Assembly (NCBI RefSeq): GCF_021531815.1
Contig: NZ_JADYUM010000004.1
Span: 1-64,000 of the forward strand
DNA: 64,000 bases
Source: Pseudoflavonifractor phocaeensis
GTDB taxonomy: Bacteria; Bacillota; Clostridia; Oscillospirales; Oscillospiraceae
Reading direction: 5' to 3'
In this document: piece after piece, positions 41,177 to 50,019 of the stretch
Layout of the letters: every line of letters starts with the position of its first letter
Position numbering within the stretch: position 1 is the first letter of the stretch
Notes under the pieces: generated by a model
Databases searched by the model: none
Seen by the model: only the letters and a program-made list of their open reading frames with translations
What the model was told of the DNA's origin: nothing
Position numbers and translations under genes: made by a program

Positions 41177-41860
41177 ATGATGACTTTTTACTCTGCAATT
41201 GGCAGTTACCGTATTAAGAATCAGAATGGCCGAAAGGTACCGTACATTCAGAGGCTTGGGAAGCTGCATCCGATTTCCATTCCTGAGTTTGTGATTTGGA
41301 GCACGCTGCTTTGGGAGGTGCTTACCTACGATGAGTTGAAGCGCTTCTATGACAGTCAGATGAAGCTGTTGGAAGGGGAGAAGCCCGACTTTGACCAGCT
41401 GCTGGATCTGCTGGTGAAGCGCAAGCTGGTGTCTAAGGGCTTAGGCTATACTGGCCGAGATGCACTGTACAATATGCTGTCTGATGCGTTTGTTGTGCCG
41501 TATCACATTTCCACTGGCCGGAAGACTCTGCAGCTGCTGAGAATGCTCACGAAAGGTACTCTGCAGCTGGTGGATATCCTGCTGGGTACCAAGAAGCGTT
41601 CTTTGACTGCAGATGAACAGCGTGTGTTGGAACTGGTGGAGCAGACGCCATTAAGTACAGCGGAAATCATCCGCTGCTTTGAGCGTAACATTGTAGACGT
41701 CAGCTCTGCAGAAAAGGTGATTAATGGGATCTACTGTGCAGAAGACAGCGATCAGCGCCACATCTCCAACGAGCAGTTCCATTCTGTATATACAAATCCT
41801 GTGCTGGAGGCAATATCCAATCTGTACCTCAATCGGCAGATCCTTCTGGAACTGCCATGA
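41177..41860 (+). CDS. Unknown 227-residue protein, winged-helix-like parts
   Basis: A basic, helical protein without a recognised family. Two segments look like winged helices (LDLLVKRKLVSKGLGYTGRD; LELVEQTPLSTAEIIRCFER). The start is ATG 41177 after GAGGAGGAC; the open frame upstream begins immediately after the sigma gene. It is followed by a hairpin at 41868. A regulatory role beside the sigma factor is a guess from position. Confidence 0.55.
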   Translation: MMTFYSAIGSYRIKNQNGRKVPYIQRLGKLHPISIPEFVIWSTLLWEVLTYDELKRFYDSQMKLLEGEKPDFDQLLDLLVKRKLVSKGLGYTGRDALYNMLSDAFVVPYHISTGRKTLQLLRMLTKGTLQLVDILLGTKKRSLTADEQRVLELVEQTPLSTAEIIRCFERNIVDVSSAEKVINGIYCAEDSDQRHISNEQFHSVYTNPVLEAISNLYLNRQILLELP

Positions 41861-41867
41861 TATTACG

Positions 41868-41898
41868 GCACCCGTCAGATGCGTCTGGCGGGTGCTTT
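41868..41898 (+). terminator. Terminator-like hairpin
   Basis: GCACCCGTCAGA (41868-41879) pairs with TCTGGCGGGTGC (41884-41895) with one wobble; only a short T-tract follows. Confidence 0.6.
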
Positions 41899-41918
41899 GC
41901 GTTCAATAGGAGGACAAA

Positions 41919-42380
41919 ATGAAAAATACAATTCCCGGACCGATCTTAAATCGGATCATCAAACTCATTATCTGCGGCATCTGCATTACCGGAGCCGGAG
42001 TCGTATGGAGCGTTGTATCACGAGATAAGACCACAGCCATGCTCTCTCTGGCCGTAGCGTTGATATGTGTGATGAAAGTAGCCACTCTTTATCGTACAGC
42101 TCGCGATGCTGCTTATGATGTTTTTGAGGGCACCGTTCTAACGGCAACGGTACTGCCGCTTCGCAAGAAGCAGGAAGTCATTCTACAGCAGGACGATGGC
42201 GAGGTATCTATCATGCTGGAAGGCCGAACGAAATTTGACCTTGGTTCAAACTATCGCATTTATACGGAAAAGCAGCATGAGGTGCTGCAGAATACGAATC
42301 TGCCACAGGCCTTCCTGCCTGGCAGGTCACTTCTGGGTTTTGAGCTGCTGGATAAAAACGGTTCGCAAAAAATGATGTAG
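41919..42380 (+). CDS. Membrane protein with cytoplasmic domain
   Basis: The 153-residue protein has two membrane segments (IIKLIICGICITGAGVVW and TTAMLSLAVALICVMKVATL) and a soluble, beta-rich C-terminal domain (EVILQQDDGEVSIMLEGRTK). No family recognised. TAGGAGG precedes the ATG. Confidence 0.6.
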   Translation: MKNTIPGPILNRIIKLIICGICITGAGVVWSVVSRDKTTAMLSLAVALICVMKVATLYRTARDAAYDVFEGTVLTATVLPLRKKQEVILQQDDGEVSIMLEGRTKFDLGSNYRIYTEKQHEVLQNTNLPQAFLPGRSLLGFELLDKNGSQKMM

Positions 42381-42593
42381 ATTTCGGTATCGTAGAATCG
42401 CCATGCTTCAGATGGTAGTATGAACCTGTATTTATTAGATTCATAACCTCCTGGAGGAGATTGCGTGTGTGGTGAGCCTGGAGCGGAAAGTGCTTTAGGC
42501 AATGGACAGCTTCGTTTGTTATGGTCCGTGGGATCTGCAGATGACGCTGTTTTTTCTTTTGCAGTTGGAAGACTGCAGTTTAGTTGGACCAAA

Positions 42594-42621
42594 TTGCTGG
42601 CGACGGCATTTGGAATATATT
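42594..42621 (+). promoter_or_regulatory. Possible promoter before ssb
   Basis: TTGCTG (42594-42599) and TATATT (42616-42621) are 16 nt apart, 40 nt before the ssb start. The 280-nt gap 42381-42660 is open in the ssb frame but the translation looks non-coding, so I see only this promoter and a short CTCCTGGAGGAG palindrome at 42449-42460 in it. Confidence 0.4.
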
Positions 42622-42660
42622 TTATGGTCTGGTAATCCCAGACGGAAAGGATGTCATAGT

Positions 42661-43089
42661 ATGTCGTTTGCAAATCTGAATTTGATGGGTCGTCTTGTAG
42701 GTGATCCGGAGTTCAAAACCGGGAAGGAGAATCGTGAGTTCTGTACGTTTAGCGTTGCTGTCAATCAGCAGTTCGGCGCACAGGAGAATACTTCCTTCTA
42801 CAACTGTACTGGCAATGAGGCGATTGCAAGACGTGTGAGAAACGCGGGCCTGTGCAAGGGCCGTATGATCCACATCAGTGGTAATCTGACTCTGCGTGAG
42901 TACAAGACCCAGGGTGGCGAGACTCGTATGTCTGCGGATGTTGGGATCCTTGACTGGCACTTCGTTGGCGGCAAGCCGAAGGGCGAAGAGCAGCAGGGTC
43001 AGGCTCCGGCCAAGAGCGGTTCCACGAGACCTGGTAAGGTCAATCAGGAGCAGTATATTGGCGAAGACGATGATGAACTCCCCATCTAA
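42661..43089 (+). CDS. ssb: Single-stranded DNA-binding protein
   Basis: The 142-residue protein has the SSB OB-fold pattern (LNLMGRLVGDPEFKTGKENR, then FCTFSVAVNQQF, and LTLREYKTQGGETRMSADVG), a flexible Gln/Lys/Gly-rich linker and an acidic tip that ends DDDELPI, like the DDxxPF tail that recruits partners. The tip ends in Ile instead of Phe. ICE-encoded SSB protects the transferred single strand. The ATG at 42661 fits the family start. Confidence 0.88.
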   Translation: MSFANLNLMGRLVGDPEFKTGKENREFCTFSVAVNQQFGAQENTSFYNCTGNEAIARRVRNAGLCKGRMIHISGNLTLREYKTQGGETRMSADVGILDWHFVGGKPKGEEQQGQAPAKSGSTRPGKVNQEQYIGEDDDELPI

Positions 43090-43112
43090 AAAGCGTGAAA
43101 TGGAATACTGCC

Positions 43113-43157
43113 GCAGGGCTGTGAGTGTTTGAGGATACTTACAGCCCTGCTTTTTTT
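43113..43157 (+). terminator. Rho-independent terminator after ssb
   Basis: GCAGGGCTGT (43113-43122) pairs perfectly with 43141-43150, followed by T7. Confidence 0.85.
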
Positions 43158-43158
43158 G

Positions 43159-43172
43159 TTTCACGCGTGAAA
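43159..43172. promoter_or_regulatory. 14-bp perfect palindrome
   Basis: TTTCACGCGTGAAA lies 26 nt before the start of the gene at 43199, next to the ssb terminator. The half-site GCGTGAAA also occurs at 43093-43100. It may be an operator for the operon that encodes the MoxR-VWA pair. Confidence 0.45.
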
Positions 43173-43198
43173 TCTTTGAAGGAAAGGATGAAGAATTG

Positions 43199-44011
43199 AT
43201 GGCGTTGATCCGCCAGGCGAAAAGTGCGACGATATTCCGTTGCCTGGTAGTACCGTCGCTCCTGTTGTGCTGCATTTTCCGAAAGCAAGTATTCCAGTGG
43301 ATTGCATTAGCTGCCGCTGTCATCTGGCTCTCTACGGAACTGGTACTTGTGTATCAGCAGCATAAATGCAGGAGAAAACGAACCAAATCTATCCGGCATC
43401 TATCGGAACTCAAGGTAGAGTCGAACGGTGACCGGCCAGAAGCTAAGACAGACGAGCATGAGTTGTTCCTGATTCGGCAAATCAATTACCGTATCACGGA
43501 GCAACTGAAGGAGAACTATCCCATGGTCAGCTGGCTTTGGCAGCAGCAACCCAATGCAGCGCAGCTGTGTAAGGGCGGCTCGTGGCGTATCCGACTATCC
43601 AATACGGATCCATTCAATTATGGAGAAGTAGAAATCTCCCGTATGGGCAAGATCAGCATCACACTGCTCCAGGCAGTGGCGCTGAAGGAATCCAAATCGG
43701 TTGTGGTGGAGTCGGAGGATATTGCGGAAGAAGAACTCCTGGATAAGGTCGATGTGAAGGCCTGGTATCAGGAACATGGTGAACAATTGCTGTCTCAGAT
43801 CATTGACGATCTGAACACACAGGGACATCGCCAGATCCTCATCAAGGAAGATGGCGCTGTTTGTGTGACTACCTCTGACACAGAGCAGATTGTTGATTCA
43901 CTCCTGAACTTCCCGCCAAGAAAGGCGTGGGTGGAGCTGAAACAGCTGCTGCTGGAGGATGAGATCACTGCATCTGAGAAGCCTGAAGGCCTGCTCATGG
44001 CCTGGAACTAA
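43199..44011 (+). CDS. Membrane-anchored unknown protein
   Basis: The 270-residue protein has an N-terminal hydrophobic region (LVVPSLLLCCIF, WIALAAAVIWLSTELVLVY) and a soluble domain of about 200 residues with strand-rich parts (SWRIRLSNTDPFNYGEVEIS). No family recognised. It is the first gene of the operon that continues with the MoxR ATPase, 21 nt before it. A membrane partner of the AAA+ machine is plausible by position. Confidence 0.55.
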   Translation: MALIRQAKSATIFRCLVVPSLLLCCIFRKQVFQWIALAAAVIWLSTELVLVYQQHKCRRKRTKSIRHLSELKVESNGDRPEAKTDEHELFLIRQINYRITEQLKENYPMVSWLWQQQPNAAQLCKGGSWRIRLSNTDPFNYGEVEISRMGKISITLLQAVALKESKSVVVESEDIAEEELLDKVDVKAWYQEHGEQLLSQIIDDLNTQGHRQILIKEDGAVCVTTSDTEQIVDSLLNFPPRKAWVELKQLLLEDEITASEKPEGLLMAWN

Positions 44012-44032
44012 TTGTTGAAGGAGCTTTTATTT

Positions 44033-45847
44033 ATGGCAAGATCGAAACTGTTTGAAGGCTGGTCGTTCAAGTTGAAGCTGCCAGCACCATTTGACGATCC
44101 CCAGTACGCGGGACAGAAGAACATGGGCAGGTCGAAGTATAACACCAACACTTCCGTTGGTACTGCGACACTGCATGCACCATCCCTGCGAGCGTTACTT
44201 GCGTTTGCGAAGCTGGTCAATGCATCGGAGCAGGGGAGTCCTACTGATGACCTTGGTGCGATTGGACATCAGGATGCAACCTATCGGATTGCAGAGTATG
44301 TCTCTGCCAATAAGACCGATTGTGTTGTTTTCAATCCCACTACCGGTAAGTTCATTACTGGACGATTCATCAAAGGCTCTGATAACGCAGTGCCTTACAC
44401 CATGGGAGCGGGTAATTGTTCCGGCTCTGCACTTCTGTTCTGTCTGATGCCGGTATTTGACGAGGACTCTGAATTCCACGATTGCATGGCGGACTTCAAG
44501 GAAGCTATGGCATCCGGCTGGCCGGATATGGATGCGGCATTCGAGACAGCGCTTAAGCTCTGTGACAATATGTATCGTCGCATTGAGAATGCCAAGGGAG
44601 CAGGGAAGGCGGGCATTAAGCTTGCAATCCCTACGACCGGTAACATCAGTAACCTTTCTCAGCTGGCGATCAATAACGGCAGCTATTCGCCGACCGGAGC
44701 GGTGTATGGTGACTTCTCCATCCTGAAGATCGGGAGTCGTAGTACGCCTGTGACAAAGGTGGTCAGCCATAACGATTTCGTGAGTCAGTATCAGATGACT
44801 CAGCGAATTCTGACCGATCGTGAAAGGGCGATGGTGCCCAAGCTCCCGGACTGGTACATCATCCCGCATGAAGTGGTACGTGTTTGCGAGCATGCGAAGC
44901 TGACGACATCATCACAGCAGCCGATGCGGAACTTCCTGTTTCGAGGTGAAGCGGGAACCGGCAAGACCATGGGTGCCCAAGCTATTGCCGCCGGTCTCAA
45001 TCTGCCCTATACGCTGATGACCTGCAGTGCAAATACGGAGATCTCCGACCTGGTTGGCCAGTTCATCCCGGATGCTGACGGTACCGGTCACGATAGCTGC
45101 TTTGGCGATGACGAGTTACCGAAAGTCTCTGATATCATCATGCATCCGCCTTCCGTCTACATGGCGCTTACCGGCGTCTATGACGACGATAAGACGGAAG
45201 ATGACGTGCTTGAGAAACTGGTGGAAGCAGCTGTAGCACGTCTGGCAGTGAAGGAAGAGAAGCAAGGTCAGAAGATCCGCTATGTGGATACTCCGTTGAT
45301 TGAAGCGATGCGGCATGGTTACGTCTGCGAGTTGCAGGAGCCGAGTTGTATTGCAAATCCCGGTGTTCTGGTTGGCTTGAACTCTCTTCTGGATAGCTGT
45401 CAGGAAATCACATTGCCTACTGGTGAGCGTGTGAAGCGCCATCCGGACACTGTGATTGTCGTTACGACAAACTCCGACTACGCGGGCTGTCGTGATATGA
45501 ATCAGAGCATCATTTCCCGTATGGACCTGATCTATGACATTGCAGCTCCTGACCTTGCGACGATGGTAAAACGCGTGATGAATGTAACTGGCTTTACTGA
45601 TGAGCAGGAAGCGACCAAGATGGCGCTTGTTGTACGTGACATCGCTGAGCGGTGCCGTGAGACCATGATCACGGATGGCAGCTGTGGAATGCGTGAATTC
45701 AAAAGCTGGGTGCTCTCCACGATGATTACGAAGGACCCGTATGAGTCGGCCCTGTCTACGATTATTTCCTCTGCTTCTGCGGATCCGGATAATCGATCTG
45801 ATCTCGTGAGTACCTGCCTGGAGAAGCAGTATGTACGGTCATTTTAA
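44033..45847 (+). CDS. MoxR-type AAA+ ATPase
   Basis: The 604-residue protein has an N-terminal domain of about 290 residues without known family and a MoxR/CbbQ-like AAA+ domain: Walker A FRGEAGTGKTMGAQA (near residue 305), a CELQEP Walker-B-like segment, PGVLVGLNSLLDS, sensor-1 VVTTNSDYAG, and the arginine-finger region SIISRMD. MoxR ATPases work with VWA proteins as chaperone or metal-insertion complexes; a VWA protein is encoded two genes downstream. The ATG at 44033 follows GAAGGAG. Confidence 0.85.
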   Translation: MARSKLFEGWSFKLKLPAPFDDPQYAGQKNMGRSKYNTNTSVGTATLHAPSLRALLAFAKLVNASEQGSPTDDLGAIGHQDATYRIAEYVSANKTDCVVFNPTTGKFITGRFIKGSDNAVPYTMGAGNCSGSALLFCLMPVFDEDSEFHDCMADFKEAMASGWPDMDAAFETALKLCDNMYRRIENAKGAGKAGIKLAIPTTGNISNLSQLAINNGSYSPTGAVYGDFSILKIGSRSTPVTKVVSHNDFVSQYQMTQRILTDRERAMVPKLPDWYIIPHEVVRVCEHAKLTTSSQQPMRNFLFRGEAGTGKTMGAQAIAAGLNLPYTLMTCSANTEISDLVGQFIPDADGTGHDSCFGDDELPKVSDIIMHPPSVYMALTGVYDDDKTEDDVLEKLVEAAVARLAVKEEKQGQKIRYVDTPLIEAMRHGYVCELQEPSCIANPGVLVGLNSLLDSCQEITLPTGERVKRHPDTVIVVTTNSDYAGCRDMNQSIISRMDLIYDIAAPDLATMVKRVMNVTGFTDEQEATKMALVVRDIAERCRETMITDGSCGMREFKSWVLSTMITKDPYESALSTIISSASADPDNRSDLVSTCLEKQYVRSF

Positions 45848-45870
45848 TGTTGAATTGTGAGGTGTGAATT

Positions 45871-46209
45871 ATGTTGATGAAAACGAATGAAACCAGTTAT
45901 TTTACCTTTGCCGTAGCCGTTGCTGTTAATTGTAGCGCGGTGGATTTGAGCGCAAATGCCTCTCCGGATCAGGCAGCCGCATATGTAGAAGATATCCTGA
46001 GCGTTATCTTCAGTAATACCGACGTGACTGCCAGCGTGGAGCCCATGGCGTATCCGGTCACGAGTAAGATCCCTCTCATTATTACGCTCAACGACAGTGT
46101 GCAGCGCCTTCTGTGGTTCTACCCGCAGATGAGTGCATGCGAGCTGGCGGCGGAATTGGAAGGTCTCTTTTCCGACGTGTCCATGGGAATGCTTAGTGCG
46201 ACCGCGTGA
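45871..46209 (+). CDS. Unknown 112-residue protein between MoxR and VWA
   Basis: An acidic protein with strand-helix pattern (SYFTFAVAVAVNCSAVDLSA, then SACELAAELEGLF). No family recognised. GAGGTG precedes the ATG. Its place between the ATPase and VWA genes makes it a candidate third subunit. Confidence 0.55.
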   Translation: MLMKTNETSYFTFAVAVAVNCSAVDLSANASPDQAAAYVEDILSVIFSNTDVTASVEPMAYPVTSKIPLIITLNDSVQRLLWFYPQMSACELAAELEGLFSDVSMGMLSATA

Positions 46210-46224
46210 TAGGAGGTACGGAGT

Positions 46225-48387
46225 ATGAGAACTTCGCACCGACAGATCAGAAAGCGGATTCTGGAAGAGAAGAGCAAGATCACAGATGAAGAGTTCTTCT
46301 CATCCAAGGCGTATCAGGCCTATATCACAGATATCTGCGAAGCAGCTACAAGAAGGTATCGTCGTCCACTGAAGGTGACGATCGTAGCAGATCATGACGA
46401 TGAACGTCTGGCACACACGGATTTCAAGGGGATTTTCATCAATGCCTGTAATGAAATCACTTGGAGTATGCCGGGTAGAATGCTGCGTTCCCTCAGCATT
46501 GAGGGCCTTGCAGCTCATGAGAATGGTCATAACCTGTTTACAGACAATCGGGTCTGGCGCACGTATCGAAAGGCACTGGAGCGTGGTAGGTTCTATCCCA
46601 AGCTTCCTCAGGGCCTTGATGGTATCCAGAAGCTGCACGCCCAGGAGATCCTGGACGCACTGCAGGATGATACTGACGACATCCCGAAGATGGTCATCTG
46701 CAGTACAGCACACGCACTGAGCAATATCCTGGAAGATGGATATGTGGATGCCCGCTATGCGTTCGAGTTTCCCGGCAATCCGGCTCGTGGAATTACGCTG
46801 AATAACCTGCGTATCTCCGAGAAGGCACCGGATATCCAGACCATGATCGATCGCAAGTACTGCGACCATAACATTGTCATGAATCTTCTGATCCAGTATG
46901 TCAATGCCGGAGAGGTCAATAACCTCTCCGGCTACTCCGGCGAGTTGCTGGACAAGCTGACGGACCTGATTCCTGTTGTTGATGGCTGTATCCATGATGA
47001 GGATGCCAGAGCTCGCTGTGAGGCGTCTAATTGGATCCTGATCGAGCTTTGGCCTATTATGCAGCGCAGCTTTGATATGCTGCGTGACATGCAGAAGAAT
47101 GCGCAGCAGAGTTCTGGTAATTCTACAGGCCAGCCGACTGGTACTGCACCAGGCGGATCCGGTCAGGGCAATCCCAACCAGCAGAATCAGCAGGCAGGCT
47201 CCAAGGCTGTGCAGGAGGAATTGGATAGTCAATTGCCTAAGACCCCGCAAAACTTCACCTTAACGACTTCTGCGGTGCCGTCTACCGGTAATTTCATTCC
47301 GAATGGTGGCCAGACACAGACGCTCAGAACACAGGTGGAGCGGGTACTGGCTGAAGAAACGGATCGCATTGCCTCGCATGTATCTTCCCTGACTGAAGGG
47401 GAGGGTGAAGGCGGTGTCACCATGAATACTCAGTATACCGGTAATGGCTATCAGCATGCTGCAGAGGATATTGAACGTGTTCTGGAGGAAATGGCAGAAG
47501 GCCGTGTCCATGAAGCAATGGAGGAAGAACTGACGGAAGAACTGCAGGAGGAGGCAGATGGCATCTCTTACGGGAATGCACATCGCAACATCAGTGTAAA
47601 GGTAAATCGCATGGCACACGTTGATCAGGAACTGATTGACGCCTATCAGAGCGTTGCACCGGAACTTCTGATGCTCTCCAAGCGCCTGCAGAGAAGCGTT
47701 AAGGGTGTACTCCAGGACAAGCGGCAAGGCGGTAAACAGACAGGCCTGCTTTCTGGCAAGCGACTTAATCAGCATGCCTTCCATCGCAACGATGGCAGGA
47801 TCTTCTGTAACAGTCGCCTTCCAACAGAGCCTATCAATTTATCCGTCGGACTGCTCATTGATGAGTCCGGCAGTATGTGTGGCAATGACCGTATCACACG
47901 AGCCAGAGCTACCGCCATTGTCGTTCAGGACTTCTGTGAGAAGCTGGGCATTCCCATCATGATCATGGGCCATACGGCTTGGAACTCCCATGTGGAGCTA
48001 TTCTCCTACGCAGAGTTCCAATCTGTTGATAAGAATGACAGGTACCGTCTCATGGACATGAGTCCTCGTGACTGTAATCGTGATGGTGCAGCCCTGCGCT
48101 TCGTTGCGGAAAAGCTCTATAAGCATGTATCTGAAGTGAAACTGCTCATCATCATCTGTGATGGACAGCCGAATGACAATGGATATTCCGGAACGGGCGC
48201 GGAGGCAGATCTGCGTGGTATCAAACTGGAGTATAACCGGAAGGGCGTGAAAATCTTTGCTGCAGCGATCGGTGACGATCGTGACAGGATTGAACGTATC
48301 TACGGTTCTGGGTTCCTTGATATTACGGATCTTAATCAGCTGCCCATTATGCTGACAAATCTGATTTCACGAAACCTGCCGTTATGA
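46225..48387 (+). CDS. VWA-domain protein with HENGH motif (MoxR partner)
   Basis: The 720-residue protein has an N-terminal domain with EGLAAHENGHNLF (HExxH-like, residues 98-102), typical of VWA-type metallopeptidase-like proteins, a Gln/Gly/Asn-rich low-complexity linker (about 290-340), a charged helical region, and a C-terminal VWA domain with the metal site DESGS (near residue 546) followed by a later aspartate in ICDGQPND. Such proteins pair with MoxR ATPases as adaptors or remodelling partners. GGAGG precedes the ATG. The HENGH motif might be structural or catalytic. Confidence 0.85.
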   Translation: MRTSHRQIRKRILEEKSKITDEEFFSSKAYQAYITDICEAATRRYRRPLKVTIVADHDDERLAHTDFKGIFINACNEITWSMPGRMLRSLSIEGLAAHENGHNLFTDNRVWRTYRKALERGRFYPKLPQGLDGIQKLHAQEILDALQDDTDDIPKMVICSTAHALSNILEDGYVDARYAFEFPGNPARGITLNNLRISEKAPDIQTMIDRKYCDHNIVMNLLIQYVNAGEVNNLSGYSGELLDKLTDLIPVVDGCIHDEDARARCEASNWILIELWPIMQRSFDMLRDMQKNAQQSSGNSTGQPTGTAPGGSGQGNPNQQNQQAGSKAVQEELDSQLPKTPQNFTLTTSAVPSTGNFIPNGGQTQTLRTQVERVLAEETDRIASHVSSLTEGEGEGGVTMNTQYTGNGYQHAAEDIERVLEEMAEGRVHEAMEEELTEELQEEADGISYGNAHRNISVKVNRMAHVDQELIDAYQSVAPELLMLSKRLQRSVKGVLQDKRQGGKQTGLLSGKRLNQHAFHRNDGRIFCNSRLPTEPINLSVGLLIDESGSMCGNDRITRARATAIVVQDFCEKLGIPIMIMGHTAWNSHVELFSYAEFQSVDKNDRYRLMDMSPRDCNRDGAALRFVAEKLYKHVSEVKLLIIICDGQPNDNGYSGTGAEADLRGIKLEYNRKGVKIFAAAIGDDRDRIERIYGSGFLDITDLNQLPIMLTNLISRNLPL

Positions 48388-48399
48388 GGTGCTGACGCT

Positions 48400-48609
48400 A
48401 TGAAGAAAGTAAAGAAAGTTGCTGTGCGAAGAGTACGACTCAGACCGAGGAAGATCTGCGACCCTGCTATCTGCGACCACTGTATGTATATCGGGGAAGG
48501 TGACTTTGTCTGTGATGACCATCCGGATGGCGAGTTTGTCCTGGTCATGTCGGACTGGGAGCCTACGGAACTCTTCATGCATTGTGAAACTGGAGGAAAC
48601 AAAAAATGA
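48400..48609 (+). CDS. Small cysteine-rich protein
   Basis: The 69-residue protein has a basic N-terminus and four cysteines with a zinc-site-like layout (CDPAICDHCMYIGEGDFVCD, then MHCE). GAGGTG precedes the ATG; it overlaps the AbrB-like gene by 4 nt. Probably a small metal-binding protein; role unknown. Confidence 0.6.
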   Translation: MKKVKKVAVRRVRLRPRKICDPAICDHCMYIGEGDFVCDDHPDGEFVLVMSDWEPTELFMHCETGGNKK

Positions 48610-48914
48610 ATTTGGAATTGAGATCTACCGGTGTGATCCGCAGGATCGATGATCTTGGTCGAATCGTTGTTACAAAGGAAATTCGGCGTAAGTTATGTAT
48701 CCACGAAGGTGATCCTCTGGAGTTTTTCGTTGGCGACGGTGTTGTAGCATTTAAGAAGTACAATCCGGCAACCAGTGTTAAGGCTTCCCTGGAAGCACTG
48801 AAGGATGCCATTCGTGATGAACCCCTGCTTCATGGTAAACCCGAACTGCTTGTGAAACTGAAAGAGTTTTCTGAGCTGCTGGATGCCATGGGAACGGAGG
48901 GAGATTACTCATGA
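48606..48914 (+). CDS. AbrB/SpoVT-type regulator
   Basis: The 102-residue protein has an N-terminal swapped-hairpin AbrB domain (STGVIRRIDDLGRIVVTKEI, then RRKLCIHEGDPLEFF) and a helical C-terminus. Such proteins bind AT-rich promoter DNA as transition-state regulators. GGAGG precedes the ATG, and it overlaps both neighbours, so it is part of the MoxR-VWA operon and may control it. Confidence 0.85.
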   Translation: MNLELRSTGVIRRIDDLGRIVVTKEIRRKLCIHEGDPLEFFVGDGVVAFKKYNPATSVKASLEALKDAIRDEPLLHGKPELLVKLKEFSELLDAMGTEGDYS

Positions 48915-49126
48915 CGAATGCGGAACGCAAGATCCGACTCAATGTAGCCATCGAGGTTGCCGAGCACGTCCATTCAGACCTCTGTCATGAGCGGACGGAA
49001 GAAATCAGCCGTGAAAAGCTGATGGACCTAGTGGACATCATTGTGAAGCTGCGCTATTTCGCCGAGTCTCTTGGCACGGAAGATAAAACTGAAGGGAGCA
49101 GAACAGTATGGGACTCAAACCATTGA
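48911..49126 (+). CDS. Unknown 71-residue protein
   Basis: A small helical protein (NAERKIRLNVAIEVAEHVHS) that overlaps the AbrB gene by 4 nt and the next gene by 19 nt. Probably co-translated. No family recognised. Confidence 0.5.
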   Translation: MTNAERKIRLNVAIEVAEHVHSDLCHERTEEISREKLMDLVDIIVKLRYFAESLGTEDKTEGSRTVWDSNH

Positions 49127-49500
49127 CGGTGAAGGACATCGTAGACCGAGCCGTAAAGGATGCGAAGGCGGATGTTGCATTTGCCCTGGCAGAAAAGAAA
49201 TGTCCACTGGACTACGACATCTATTCCTACGGACGCGAGGTGGAAGTGGTCAATTGCGATAGCTTCTACGCAGTTGGTAGCGTCGCCTATGGCGGCAGTG
49301 AAGGGATTTATGGTGAAATCTACTTCATGGGTACCTGGAACGAGCAGTTATCTGATATCAGGTACAAGAACTCCATGGAAGTCTATACCCTGAAAACCCT
49401 GGACTGCACGAAGGATGCGTATCTCGGATTAGGCATGATGGTCAATCTTATCTGCTACTACATCAATGAGCGGATTAGAGATGGCTTCATTCCGTTTTGA
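49108..49500 (+). CDS. Unknown 130-residue protein
   Basis: A mixed protein without a recognised family (VKDIVDRAVKDAKADVAFAL, then EVVNCDSFYAVGSVAYGGSE). It starts inside the preceding gene, after GAAGGGAG. It belongs to the same operon as the MoxR-VWA genes. Confidence 0.55.
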   Translation: MGLKPLTVKDIVDRAVKDAKADVAFALAEKKCPLDYDIYSYGREVEVVNCDSFYAVGSVAYGGSEGIYGEIYFMGTWNEQLSDIRYKNSMEVYTLKTLDCTKDAYLGLGMMVNLICYYINERIRDGFIPF

Positions 49501-49518
49501 TGGTTGGGAGGTTTTGAG

Positions 49519-49995
49519 ATGATCTATAGCATTTTACAGATCTCCCGGACACCGGTGGCACGGGACGCCTACATCCAATTCTGCAGTATTCCCGAGTCGT
49601 TCTTTGCGACGAATGCGGAATACATGGTTGAGGAAACGAACCGAGATGAGGCTATCCGCCAGTTCTTTGAAGCACATCGGAATATCATTGTGCCCAGAGA
49701 GGATGGCGAGAGCTTTACATTCATCGCCCATGCCAAGCAGACGTATTTCAGACGCAGGCACAGCGAATTCGTACAAAAGGCTGCAGAATTGGCAGATGTC
49801 AGTATCGACGCCTTTGTTGGTAAGACTCCTTATCCCATTGGAACTGCCATGTACGAGCTTAATCGCGCCTTCTGTGATAAATTTGCTGACTACGTCATGT
49901 GTGATGATGAGCTGACGCCATTTGATCAGTGGCTTCGTGATGAGCCTCTGAAAGGCGTCTACTACATCGGTGGTGTTATGGAATACCATTACTAA
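49519..49995 (+). CDS. Unknown 158-residue protein
   Basis: An acidic helical protein of unknown family (MIYSILQISRTPVARDAYIQ, then FVQKAAELADVSIDAFVGKT). The ATG at 49519 follows GGGAGG; an upstream ATG at 49504 precedes that site and is less likely. Operon position suggests co-expression with the genes on both sides. Confidence 0.55.
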   Translation: MIYSILQISRTPVARDAYIQFCSIPESFFATNAEYMVEETNRDEAIRQFFEAHRNIIVPREDGESFTFIAHAKQTYFRRRHSEFVQKAAELADVSIDAFVGKTPYPIGTAMYELNRAFCDKFADYVMCDDELTPFDQWLRDEPLKGVYYIGGVMEYHY

Positions 49996-50019
49996 ATTTG
50001 AGAAATGAGGTATTGATTG

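Noticed and set aside
42502-42660. In-frame upstream extension of ssb
   Set aside because: SSB family starts at the MSFANLNLMGR methionine; the upstream translation is low-quality and a promoter lies within it.
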